The position numbers and the translations under genes are program-made. From contig LFER01000028.1 of NCBI GenBank assembly GCA_001510135.1, forward strand, positions 1 through 64,000: DNA of 64,000 nucleotides. Direction: 5' to 3'. The stretch comes from Alphaproteobacteria bacterium casp-alpha6 (lineage in GTDB: Bacteria; Pseudomonadota; Alphaproteobacteria; Rhodobacterales; Rhodobacteraceae). Shown here piece after piece: positions 56,675 to 64,000 of this stretch. The stretch's first letter is position 1. Every line of letters begins with the position of its first letter. Under the pieces are notes generated by a model. It was not told where the DNA came from and did not search any database. It was given only the letters and a program-made list of their open reading frames with translations.

Positions 56675-57903
56675 GCGATCGACGCTCTTATACGTTTTTC
56701 TCATATGCGTTTTTTGCAGCCATGTTGGGGATGGCTGGATTGCCGATCTACATTCATGCGCCAAAGTTCTTTGTAGACAGTTACGGCATCAGCCTAAGTG
56801 CTCTTGGAATCGCTCTTTTTGCTTTACGGCTACTCGATTTCGTACAGGACCCATTACTTGGACGTCTGGCGGAGCGTACATTGAACCTGCGTTCACTTCC
56901 CATCTGGGTGGCGGCAGTGGTGATGGGGCTTGGAATGTTTGGGCTATTTTCCATGGAAGCCCCTTTTTCGCCGGTCCTGTGGTTTTCTCTTAGCCTTGCA
57001 GCTGTATTTTCGGGATTCAGTTTTTTGATGATCCGGTTTTATGCAAATGGCGTGATGCGCTTTGGCAGCGAAGGCCAGCTGCATCTGGCACGATGGCGTG
57101 AAAGCGGAAATCTTTTGGGGGTTTGTCTGGCCGCAATAATGCCGACCCTTTTAATTGATATCACCCAAACCCCTTTTGCCATTTTTGCTTATCTTTTTTG
57201 TGGAATTGTTTTTTTGGCGGTTTTGCTAATGCAGCGTGAGTGGCATTTTACTGGCGCGCCTGCGCCAAGTAGCAAAAAACAAAATACGCTCTCGGACCCG
57301 ATCTTGCGCCAAATGCTTGTGCTTGCCGTGCTGAATACGGCGCCTGTTGCGGTATCATCCACGCTCTTTTTGTTTTTCGTCGAAAGCCGTTTGATGGCCC
57401 CGGACATGGCAGGGCCTCTGCTCATTGTGTTTTTTCTTGCAGCGGCAATCTCTGCACCAATGTGGACATTTTTGGCGGATCGCTTTGGGGCAAAGCGCGT
57501 GTTGTTGTTTTCTATGCTGGCGGCGATTTTTGTATTTTTGAACGCTTTTTTCCTCTCAACTGGCCAAACCTCAAGATTTGCGGTCATTTGTGTCGCAAGC
57601 GGTGCGACGCTTGGGGCAGACTTGGCACTTCTTCCGGCAATTTTTGCGCGGCATTTGGCAAAAACTGGTGCGCGGGCCGAAGTGGCCTTTGGGTTTTGGA
57701 ATTTTGCGTCCAAAGTATCGCTTGCATTGGCGGCGGTAACCGTATTGCCGCTCGTTGAATTTTTTGGATTTCGTTCGGGTGTTGAAAACACGCAATCTGG
57801 GCTTCTGGCTTTGTCTTTTGGCTATGCGGCGCTACCTTGCCTACTGAAAATACTGGCAATCTGGAGATTGCTTGGACTGCGATTTGAGGATGCACGCGGA
57901 TGA
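56671..57903 (+). CDS. MFS transporter of the GPH-like group
   Basis: A 410-residue protein with about twelve membrane helices and the MFS/GPH feature RLLDFVQDPLLGRLAERTL, plus GSEGQLHLARWRESGNLLG in the middle. It corresponds in position to RSP1089 in the Rhodobacter RpoE operon. Substrate unknown. GTG start at 56671 overlapping the DUF1365 stop as GTGA; stop overlaps the next ATG. Confidence 0.88.
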   Translation: MSDRRSYTFFSYAFFAAMLGMAGLPIYIHAPKFFVDSYGISLSALGIALFALRLLDFVQDPLLGRLAERTLNLRSLPIWVAAVVMGLGMFGLFSMEAPFSPVLWFSLSLAAVFSGFSFLMIRFYANGVMRFGSEGQLHLARWRESGNLLGVCLAAIMPTLLIDITQTPFAIFAYLFCGIVFLAVLLMQREWHFTGAPAPSSKKQNTLSDPILRQMLVLAVLNTAPVAVSSTLFLFFVESRLMAPDMAGPLLIVFFLAAAISAPMWTFLADRFGAKRVLLFSMLAAIFVFLNAFFLSTGQTSRFAVICVASGATLGADLALLPAIFARHLAKTGARAEVAFGFWNFASKVSLALAAVTVLPLVEFFGFRSGVENTQSGLLALSFGYAALPCLLKILAIWRLLGLRFEDARG

Positions 57904-58628
57904 GAGATTTCAAAGGAAAACGCTACTGGTTGATCGGGGCGAGCGAAGGTTTGGGCGAAGCACTGGCACGGAAAATGTCTGCGGCAGGTGCGGAATTGAT
58001 CCTTTCTGCGCGGGATGAAACCAAATTAAACGAGATCGTTGAAAGCCTTCCTCAAAAAGCGCGTGCGCTTGCTTGTGATGTTGGCTCTGAGGCGAGCGTT
58101 GAGGCGGCAGTGTCGCAACTTGGCGAGATTGACGGTGCAGTTTATTTGGCAGGCGTTTATTGGCCGATGCCCTCGACAGAGTGGCAAAGCGCGCAGGCAA
58201 CGAGAATGGTGGATATCAACCTCACTGGGGCGATGCGCACATTGGGTCCAGTGGTTGAGGAATTTGTCAAACGTGACCAAGGTCATGTGGTGATCACAGG
58301 AAGCCTTGTGGGGTTTCGTGGATTGCCGCGTTCCATCGGGTATACAGCGGCCAAAGCCGGTCTGATGACGCTTGCGGAATGTATGTATTATGATCTGAAA
58401 AACACGGGCGTTTCTGTGCAAATGGTGAACCCCGGTTACATCAAAACGCGGCTCACCGATAAAAACAAATTCAAAATGCCAATGATTATGGAGCCCGAGG
58501 CGGCAGCGGAGATCATGTTTCAACACATGAAGACGGATCGTTTTTCCAAGAGCTTTCCTTGGCCGTTATCAACTCTTTTTCGCATCGGACCGCTTTTGCC
58601 AAGCTGGCTTTATTACCGTCTTTACTGA
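57900..58628 (+). CDS. SDR oxidoreductase of the RpoE-linked operon
   Basis: A 242-residue SDR with GASEGLGEAL (Rossmann motif with Glu), catalytic Ser in TGSLVGFRGLPRSIG, YTAAK and an active-site Asn. It matches the position of RSP1087. The C-terminal segment is hydrophobic (TLFRIGPLLPSWLYYRLY) and may anchor it to the membrane, as in some lipid-linked SDRs. ATG overlaps the MFS stop; last gene of the operon. Confidence 0.88.
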   Translation: MRDFKGKRYWLIGASEGLGEALARKMSAAGAELILSARDETKLNEIVESLPQKARALACDVGSEASVEAAVSQLGEIDGAVYLAGVYWPMPSTEWQSAQATRMVDINLTGAMRTLGPVVEEFVKRDQGHVVITGSLVGFRGLPRSIGYTAAKAGLMTLAECMYYDLKNTGVSVQMVNPGYIKTRLTDKNKFKMPMIMEPEAAAEIMFQHMKTDRFSKSFPWPLSTLFRIGPLLPSWLYYRLY

Positions 58629-58643
58629 ACGGCGTTGCCCTGC

Positions 58644-59789
58644 TCAGGAACGGGTGTGATCAATGACCGTCAGATATTGGGCAAGGTCACCGATTTGATC
58701 CATCCATGCCTTGGCTAATGTTAAATCACTTGGTGCGGCGTGAACACCTGAACTGATTAGACCATCTAAGACGGCCTCAACCGCAAAGCTCACAGGATAA
58801 GATACAAGCCGCGCCATTGCCGTGCCGCGATCATCGCCCCATGCATCCATCACATATGTCTTGTGCCAAAGGCTTTGATCGTCTTTTTCTGCCTTCAAAC
58901 TAACGCAAAGGACCACGCGATCGGGCTCTCCTTCGTCATAGGCGTTTTCTGCCCAGAAGTGTTTTGACATTTCTTGGATGCGCGCGTCACCCTCAGCACC
59001 TGAAAGGGTTTTGAGCTCTTCAAACACAGGCGCCCATGCTTGCGCCCAGCCATTAAGCCGTAGTGTTCCGCGCACAAATTCTTTGACCTTCCAGTTTGGG
59101 TCGAATTTGTATTGCGTCATAAAGGGTAAAGAATCCCGATTTGGATAGACTTCAAAGCTTTCGGGCGTCTCAAGAGGGGCCTCATAGCTGCTGATTGCAT
59201 CCCATGGGCGGGACACGTCAAAGATACCAAAATCGCGAATGGATTTTGAAGGTGAGCGTAGCGCTTTAAGGACTCCGGCAGGGGACCAGCTGAATTTATA
59301 GCGAAACGGATTTGGTATTTTGGGTATCCCTCCGCAATAGGAAATAAAGCTCAGTATATTGCCCTGCAGGTTTGCAGCAGAGGAACGATAATCTTCGGTC
59401 AGCAGATGAGCCATCAAATGGTCAATACCCGGATCAAGGCCAACTTCGTTGACAAGGCAGAGACCTGCCTCTTTGGCGCGTGCATCCAGTGCAAGCATTT
59501 CGGGAGAGATATAGGAGGAGGATACAAAATGCGCCCCCTTTGATATTGCAAGCTCTGCCAAGGGCGCATGCCAGTCACCAGGCAGCATGGACACGACCAC
59601 ATCACCTTTTGCCAGCACGTTCCCCACTGCGGTGATATCAAACGCATGGATGTTATCCGTGATATCGCCAACCGCTTCGGTTGCTTTTTCAACTGTACGG
59701 TTCCAGATACAAACATCTTTTTTGGCTTCAATCAGCCGGCGAAGCCCTGGAACAGCTGAAAGTCCTGTTCCGCACCAATGAATTGTCAT
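58644..59789 (-). CDS. saccharopine dehydrogenase, glutamate-forming type
   Basis: A 381-residue protein with an N-terminal Rossmann domain (HWCGTGLSAVPGLRRL) and the family segment NEVGLDPGIDHLMA that binds substrate. It would split saccharopine to glutamate and aminoadipate semialdehyde, or the reverse. The ATG at 59789 begins the conserved part and lies one base from the partner gene's stop. Pairs with the next gene upstream. Confidence 0.87.
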   Translation of the reverse strand: MTIHWCGTGLSAVPGLRRLIEAKKDVCIWNRTVEKATEAVGDITDNIHAFDITAVGNVLAKGDVVVSMLPGDWHAPLAELAISKGAHFVSSSYISPEMLALDARAKEAGLCLVNEVGLDPGIDHLMAHLLTEDYRSSAANLQGNILSFISYCGGIPKIPNPFRYKFSWSPAGVLKALRSPSKSIRDFGIFDVSRPWDAISSYEAPLETPESFEVYPNRDSLPFMTQYKFDPNWKVKEFVRGTLRLNGWAQAWAPVFEELKTLSGAEGDARIQEMSKHFWAENAYDEGEPDRVVLCVSLKAEKDDQSLWHKTYVMDAWGDDRGTAMARLVSYPVSFAVEAVLDGLISSGVHAAPSDLTLAKAWMDQIGDLAQYLTVIDHTRS

Positions 59790-59790
59790 C

Positions 59791-60846
59791 TCAAACCTCT
59801 TTGATGTGTTGATCAAACGTTGTTTTTGCCCGCCCCCAGACATCTTTGTCCAGATTGTCGAGTTCTAAGAGGTAAGGCAAGAGCTGTGCTGCGAAATCTT
59901 CTGAACTTTCCAGCGGCAAAAGTGAGGGAAGATTGTCAATTGCCATCACGTCAAGCGGCGGATCCGAAACAACGCGGAATGCTGGCGCGTCCCAGCTTGT
60001 CGCTTTGTCATAAAGCGGGATGGGGTTGTAATCGCTGTCCGGATCGCATGCGATATCCCCTATAACGCAGAGGGTACGGTTCTGATTGACCATTTGTGGG
60101 GACACAAACACGGGCGTTCCGGGGCGTGCCAGAATACAGTTAAAGAACAGCGAATGATGAAGGATTTCGGGAAATGGCCCGCCGCTTGCAGTTTCGGCCA
60201 TATCCCATTTGATCACAGGAATGCCAAGCGCTTTGCAAAGGTCAGCAGCGCCTGTTCCCACGCGCCCCAAAGCACCGATGACGATCGCATTGGGGATGGG
60301 CGCAGTGATCGGTTCAATCGCCCCTGACAATGCGTCGATCAGGGCTTTTTGATTGGGAAAAGAGGTGACAGGGGGGCAGATCCCCCCGCTTTGCTGGGCA
60401 ATCCAGCACATGACCGAAACGGCTGCGCCTGCAAATCCAGCCCAATACCCAAAGGCAGCAACGCGCCGTCCGCCGTCATCAACCAGATATTCCAAATCAT
60501 AAAGTGCGCCGTTTCCCTCTTTGAAACGGTGCAAAAGAATACGGCCTGAATGCTGCCCCTTATAGGCGTGACCAAACATGATATGGCGATGGGAAAGGGC
60601 GGTGTTATCATCGGGCAATTCTTTGAGCCCAAAGATGATGGCCTGGGCAGGTGCGCTGGGCCAACTGAATTCCGGCGCTATTGTGCATCCTGCGGCGCGA
60701 TAGGCCTCTGTCGGGATGATCCGGCTTTGGCTCTCTTCGACGGTGACAGAAATTCCTTTCTTCAAAAGGGCAGACGCGCCTTTGGGTGTGAGGCCAACGC
60801 GATCTTCGTTTGCGCGTTGTTCAGAGCGAACCCAAAGATGCGTCAT
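59791..60846 (-). CDS. saccharopine dehydrogenase, lysine-forming type (LYS1-like)
   Basis: A 351-residue protein with the alanine-dehydrogenase-like N-terminus LWVRSEQRANEDRVGLTPKGA, GFAGAAVSVMCW and GALGRVGTGAADLCKALG as the NAD-binding motif. It interconverts saccharopine and lysine plus 2-oxoglutarate. ATG at 60846 with GAGG upstream. With the adjacent glutamate-forming enzyme it provides the full saccharopine route for lysine breakdown, known in some marine Roseobacters. Confidence 0.88.
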   Translation of the reverse strand: MTHLWVRSEQRANEDRVGLTPKGASALLKKGISVTVEESQSRIIPTEAYRAAGCTIAPEFSWPSAPAQAIIFGLKELPDDNTALSHRHIMFGHAYKGQHSGRILLHRFKEGNGALYDLEYLVDDGGRRVAAFGYWAGFAGAAVSVMCWIAQQSGGICPPVTSFPNQKALIDALSGAIEPITAPIPNAIVIGALGRVGTGAADLCKALGIPVIKWDMAETASGGPFPEILHHSLFFNCILARPGTPVFVSPQMVNQNRTLCVIGDIACDPDSDYNPIPLYDKATSWDAPAFRVVSDPPLDVMAIDNLPSLLPLESSEDFAAQLLPYLLELDNLDKDVWGRAKTTFDQHIKEV

Positions 60847-60857
60847 GGTATACCTCT

Positions 60858-61514
60858 TCAAATAAAGGTGCGTGCGTGCGACCTGTCGGGTCTATCCAGA
60901 TGAGGTGTCGCGCAGAACAGCGTCGGTGTCAAATCCCCAAACATCCGTTCAAACCGATTAAGGCAGGTATGGGAAACGCTCAGAAACAATTTGGGCTGGT
61001 CCTTGAGCGGTACATTCAACAAACGCGCAACCAACGAAGCGATAACGCCGCTTGAAGACACCAAAAGTGCGTTTTCGCCCCGATCCGAAAGATCGTGGAC
61101 GACGCTCAGGATACGGTCATGAAAGCTTTCGTAAGTTTCCAGATCTGAAGAAATCTCTCCATTTTTCCAAAGTGTAATCATGTTTAGAATATAGTCTTTG
61201 AAATCATCCTGTGTTTCGGGGTACGGGATGCCGATGCGGGTCTCAATATCATGGGACAATCCAAAATAATCGAACTCGTTCAGTCTCTCATCAATCACAT
61301 GTTCAACGCCAGCGCTGTTTATCCCCTGGGCGGTTTGTTGTTGTCGATGCAAATCTCCCGAATAGATCCGTTCAAATGAGATACCGTTCATGGCAAAAAA
61401 TTCGCCCAGCCATTGGGCTTGTTGATGTCCCAATGGGCTAAGCTTGTCGTACTCGTGGTGGTCCCGCGCGCCTGTATTGGCTTGTCCGTGCCGTGTAATG
61501 TAAACCGTGCTCAA
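60858..61514 (-). CDS. histidine phosphatase family protein
   Basis: A 218-residue phosphoglycerate-mutase-like phosphatase. Catalytic motif TRHGQANTG is at the start and the second catalytic His is expected in VSSSGVIA-like/ HTCLNRF region; the usual HG is replaced by SSG, so activity may differ. TTG start at 61514 with GAGGCGG upstream. Eleven bp upstream of the LYS1-like gene, so it likely shares its transcript. Confidence 0.8.
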   Translation of the reverse strand: MSTVYITRHGQANTGARDHHEYDKLSPLGHQQAQWLGEFFAMNGISFERIYSGDLHRQQQTAQGINSAGVEHVIDERLNEFDYFGLSHDIETRIGIPYPETQDDFKDYILNMITLWKNGEISSDLETYESFHDRILSVVHDLSDRGENALLVSSSGVIASLVARLLNVPLKDQPKLFLSVSHTCLNRFERMFGDLTPTLFCATPHLDRPDRSHARTFI

Positions 61515-61610
61515 TGTTCCGCCTCTTTTGATCGCAACGATATTGAACACAGATTTCAGCTGGAGGGAACCCTCTGAAGGATTCCCTTTTGGAATTCAGC
61601 AGATTGGCCC

Positions 61611-62093
61611 TCATTCTCCTGTCACGGCAAACTCATCTATCCGCAGCTTTGCAGTACCATCAGCCTGCATCACCCAAGTTTCATTTGTGATGATGCCACT
61701 TGCGTTGTTCATTTTCCAATTTGACGCGACGATGGCTGTATCTTTGTCAATCACTGTGAGAGTGGGGTCGATATAGCGCACATCGTCAAAGCCCTTTTCA
61801 ATGAGGTTTTGCCAAAAAGGTTCAATTTCCCTATGCCCGTTAAAGGTCCCAAAAGGTGTTGCAGTCATCACTGCGTTTTCTTCGTATTGCGCGGTGGCCA
61901 TCCCAGCATTTCCGGAATTGAACGCATTTATCCAACGCGTACTGGCAGCTCTGACTGCAGAAACTAACCGGTCTTGTGCCGCGGGTGACAGGGCATTTAA
62001 CGCATCATTTTGAACGATTTTAATCTCGGAGGCCAAGGTGGAGCTTACAAGGGTCAGCGCAAGAGCCGTCGCCGTCATCAGTGATTTAAACAT
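61611..62093 (-). CDS. secreted NTF2-like (SnoaL/DUF4440) protein
   Basis: A 160-residue protein with a signal peptide (residues 1-22, ending TLASE) and an NTF2-like fold: STRWINAFNSGNAGMATAQY, HREIEPFWQNLIEKGFDD and a final strand TAKLRIDEFAV. The ATG at 62093 starts the signal peptide; upstream codons in frame are not coding. Such proteins may bind small molecules; role unknown. Gene is monocistronic. Confidence 0.83.
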   Translation of the reverse strand: MFKSLMTATALALTLVSSTLASEIKIVQNDALNALSPAAQDRLVSAVRAASTRWINAFNSGNAGMATAQYEENAVMTATPFGTFNGHREIEPFWQNLIEKGFDDVRYIDPTLTVIDKDTAIVASNWKMNNASGIITNETWVMQADGTAKLRIDEFAVTGE

Positions 62094-62130
62094 GTTTTTT
62101 TCCTTTCCATCAGGTTTCTGTATTGTAAAC

Positions 62131-62140
62131 CTATCGATAG
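62131..62140. promoter_or_regulatory. CTATCGATAG palindrome with GATA run
   Basis: A perfect 10-bp palindrome followed by repeated GATA units, 38 bp upstream of the NTF2-like gene. It could be a regulator site, but no factor can be named. Confidence 0.3.
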
Positions 62141-62325
62141 ATAGATAATAAGATTTATGAATACAAGTGCAGGCAAAAGATTTTCCTCGCACCCGTGCAG
62201 ATTCTGTCAAAGCAGGTTCAGTTTGGCGCAAACTTCCGTCTCAGCGTCGGGATTGTTCATCATGAGGCGAGAAAAATATGGTCTAGTGGACAAAGCTGGG
62301 TTGGCCTCTGGCAAGGAGTAGGGAC

Positions 62326-64000
62326 ATGTCTGATAAAATCACCTTTACACTCGATGGAAAAACAGTCGAGGCAGAAGTGGGAATGACCATATGGGAAGTC
62401 GCCAATGGTCGCGGATTGACCATTCCACACCTATGTCACAAACCCGCGCCGGGTTATCGCCCCGATGGAAACTGCCGTGCCTGTATGGTCGAGGTGGACG
62501 GCGAACGTACTCTGGTGGCCTCCTGCATTCGCGAACCCTCTGAAGGGATGGTGGTCACAACGAATTCGGCGCGTGCGGAAACTGCGCGCAAAATGGTTTT
62601 CGAAATGCTTCTTGCCGATCAGCCGGAAAAAGACGTGGCCCATGACAAATCTTCGCATCTTTGGGACATGGCTGATCTTAACGGCGTCAGTCGAAGCCGG
62701 CTTCCCAAGCTTGAAAAAGATCGCATTCCCTTGCTGGATGACAGCCATGTGGCAATGCGGGTCAATCTGGATGCGTGCATTCAATGCGGGCTTTGTGTGC
62801 GGGCCTGTCGCGAAGTTCAGGTCAATGATGTGATAGGCATGTCAGGGCGCGGGCATGATGCCTATCCGACGTTTGATTTTGCCGATCCGATGGGGGATAG
62901 TACCTGTGTGGCCTGTGGGGAATGCGTGCAGGCCTGCCCGACAGGGGCATTGATGCCGGCAACCGTTCTTGATGCTGAGCAGATCGGCGACAGTGCGGAT
63001 TACGACCGCGAAGTCCAAAGCGTATGTCCGTTTTGCGGCGTGGGGTGTCAGGTGTCACTCAAGGTCAAAGACAACAAGGTGAAATTCGTTGAAGGCATTA
63101 ATGGGCCTGCCAACGAAGGGCGGCTATGCGTAAAGGGCCGCTTTGGATTTGATTACATACATCATGATCATCGTCTCACAAAACCGCTCATCCGGCGCGA
63201 TGATGCCCCCGCCAAGGGATTGAACGTCGATCCCTCTAACTGGCAGGCTTATTTTCGCGAAGCGAGCTGGGAAGAGGCGCTTGATTTTGCAGCAGGTGGG
63301 CTCAAAACACTAAAAGAGGCAAAAGGTGGCGCATCGGTTGCAGGGTTTGGCAGCGCCAAATGCACCAATGAAGAAGCTTATCTCTTTCAAAAATTCATCC
63401 GTCAGGGATTTGGGCACAACAATGTGGATCACTGTACACGCCTGTGCCATGCGTCTTCGGTGGCAGCACTTCTGGAAAACGTTGGCTCTGGTGCGGTAAC
63501 GGCAACGTTTAATGAGATTGAAAATGCGGATGTCGCGATCGTGATTGGCGCAAATCCCATCGAAAACCATCCTGTCGCAGCCACCTATTTTAAACAATTC
63601 ACAAAACGGGGCGGCAAATTGATTGTCATGGATCCCCGCGGTCAGGCATTAAAACGCTATGCTTCCCATATGTTGCAATTCAGGCCCGGTGCGGATGTGT
63701 CAATGCTCAACGCGATCATGCATGTGATTGTCGAAGAAGGCCTTTATGATCAGCAGTATATCGACGCGTTCACTGAAAACTGGGATGCAGAAAAAGCCCA
63801 TCTCAGAGACTTTTCTCCCGAAAAAATGTCAGAGATCTGCGGCATAGAGGCCGACGTGCTGCGCGATGTGGCGCGTACCTTTTCTGGTGCGCGGGCGGCA
63901 ATGATTTTCTGGGGCATGGGCGTGTCTCAGCATATTCACGGAACGGACAACAGCCGGTGTCTGATATCACTGGCGCTCATGACAGGGCAGGTGGGGCGCA
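62326..64000 (+). CDS. fdhA: formate dehydrogenase alpha subunit, 3' truncated by the window
   Basis: The first 558 codons of a large molybdenum/tungsten formate dehydrogenase subunit of the NAD-dependent type. N-terminal 2Fe-2S domain (HLCHKPAPGYRPDGNCRACMVEV), two 4Fe-4S ferredoxin motifs (CIQCGLCVRAC and CVACGECVQACPTG), then CPFCGVGCQ and the molybdopterin domain. In DHCTRLCHASSVAALL the catalytic residue is Cys (TGC), not selenocysteine. AAGGAG precedes the ATG at 62326. fdsB/G-type partners lie outside the window. Confidence 0.95.
   Translation, partial: MSDKITFTLDGKTVEAEVGMTIWEVANGRGLTIPHLCHKPAPGYRPDGNCRACMVEVDGERTLVASCIREPSEGMVVTTNSARAETARKMVFEMLLADQPEKDVAHDKSSHLWDMADLNGVSRSRLPKLEKDRIPLLDDSHVAMRVNLDACIQCGLCVRACREVQVNDVIGMSGRGHDAYPTFDFADPMGDSTCVACGECVQACPTGALMPATVLDAEQIGDSADYDREVQSVCPFCGVGCQVSLKVKDNKVKFVEGINGPANEGRLCVKGRFGFDYIHHDHRLTKPLIRRDDAPAKGLNVDPSNWQAYFREASWEEALDFAAGGLKTLKEAKGGASVAGFGSAKCTNEEAYLFQKFIRQGFGHNNVDHCTRLCHASSVAALLENVGSGAVTATFNEIENADVAIVIGANPIENHPVAATYFKQFTKRGGKLIVMDPRGQALKRYASHMLQFRPGADVSMLNAIMHVIVEEGLYDQQYIDAFTENWDAEKAHLRDFSPEKMSEICGIEADVLRDVARTFSGARAAMIFWGMGVSQHIHGTDNSRCLISLALMTGQVGR

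Noticed and set aside
63421-63460. Selenocysteine in the formate dehydrogenase
   Set aside because: The catalytic position in RLCHASS is TGC (Cys); no in-frame TGA is present in the visible part.

Overview
The window reads as a chromosomal segment of a marine-type alphaproteobacterium of the Rhodobacteraceae/Roseobacter group. The basis is gene content and arrangement: a MipZ-type ParA, an RpoE-ChrR pair next to the genes that Rhodobacter RpoE controls, an NDUFS4-like complex I subunit, DUF2125 and DUF983 proteins, a homogentisate cluster that includes DUF2783, and saccharopine dehydrogenases. GC is moderate for that group. No plasmid, phage, CRISPR array or insertion sequence is visible.

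Layout. 1-0.6 kb: 3' part of leuD with a terminator. 0.7-1.8 kb: SPOR-domain envelope gene broken by one in-frame TGA. 1.85-7.5 kb: a tightly coupled nucleoside salvage operon on the minus strand (VOC-cupin protein, cdd, deoA, deoB, add, upp). 7.6-9.6 kb: four-gene operon of EF-hand protein, ECF sigma factor, membrane anti-sigma-like protein and CnrX-like periplasmic sensor. 9.7-12.7 kb: DUF983, Nudix, DMT transporter, desaturase. 13-18.1 kb: a sparse, AT-rich stretch bounded by tRNA-Cys and tRNA-Gln. It holds an orphan EPS-type regulator, a second DMT transporter, a dead MrcB_N-HNH restriction gene with two in-frame stops, and a class V aminotransferase. 18.3-23.1 kb: oligopeptide-type ABC importer without a binding protein but with a possible coupled leader ORF, then a cysteine synthase. 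23.1-28.2 kb: CocE hydrolase, TPP enzyme, BKACE protein, complex I subunit. 28.3-30.5 kb: uvrB.

30.5-39.2 kb: aromatic catabolism. Homogentisate dioxygenase and fumarylacetoacetase lead a minus-strand run through an MBL protein, a flavin hydroxylase, DUF2783, maleylacetoacetate isomerase, an HpcH aldolase and PobA. A divergent MarR regulator faces hmgA across a 70-bp region holding two 14-bp palindromes that overlie both predicted promoters. 39.3-46.6 kb: mipZ, rmuC-mutL, GST, flavoprotein, MscS. 46.7-53.2 kb: HNH protein, enoyl-CoA hydratase and SDR pair, DUF2125, SDR, PmbA/TldD-type protein, CysQ-like phosphatase. 53.2-58.6 kb: RpoE-ChrR diverging from a four-gene lipid/oxidative-stress operon that resembles the Rhodobacter singlet-oxygen regulon and its furan fatty acid genes. 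58.6-61.5 kb: the two half-reactions of saccharopine metabolism plus a histidine phosphatase. 61.6-64 kb: an NTF2-like secreted protein and the 5' part of an NAD-type formate dehydrogenase alpha subunit.

The best leads are the two genes carrying in-frame stops, the double palindrome between hmgA and marR, the leader ORF and missing binding protein of the ABC importer, the EF-hand/ECF operon, and the RpoE regulon lacking its methyltransferase. Nothing here can be asserted as a wholly new system from sequence alone.
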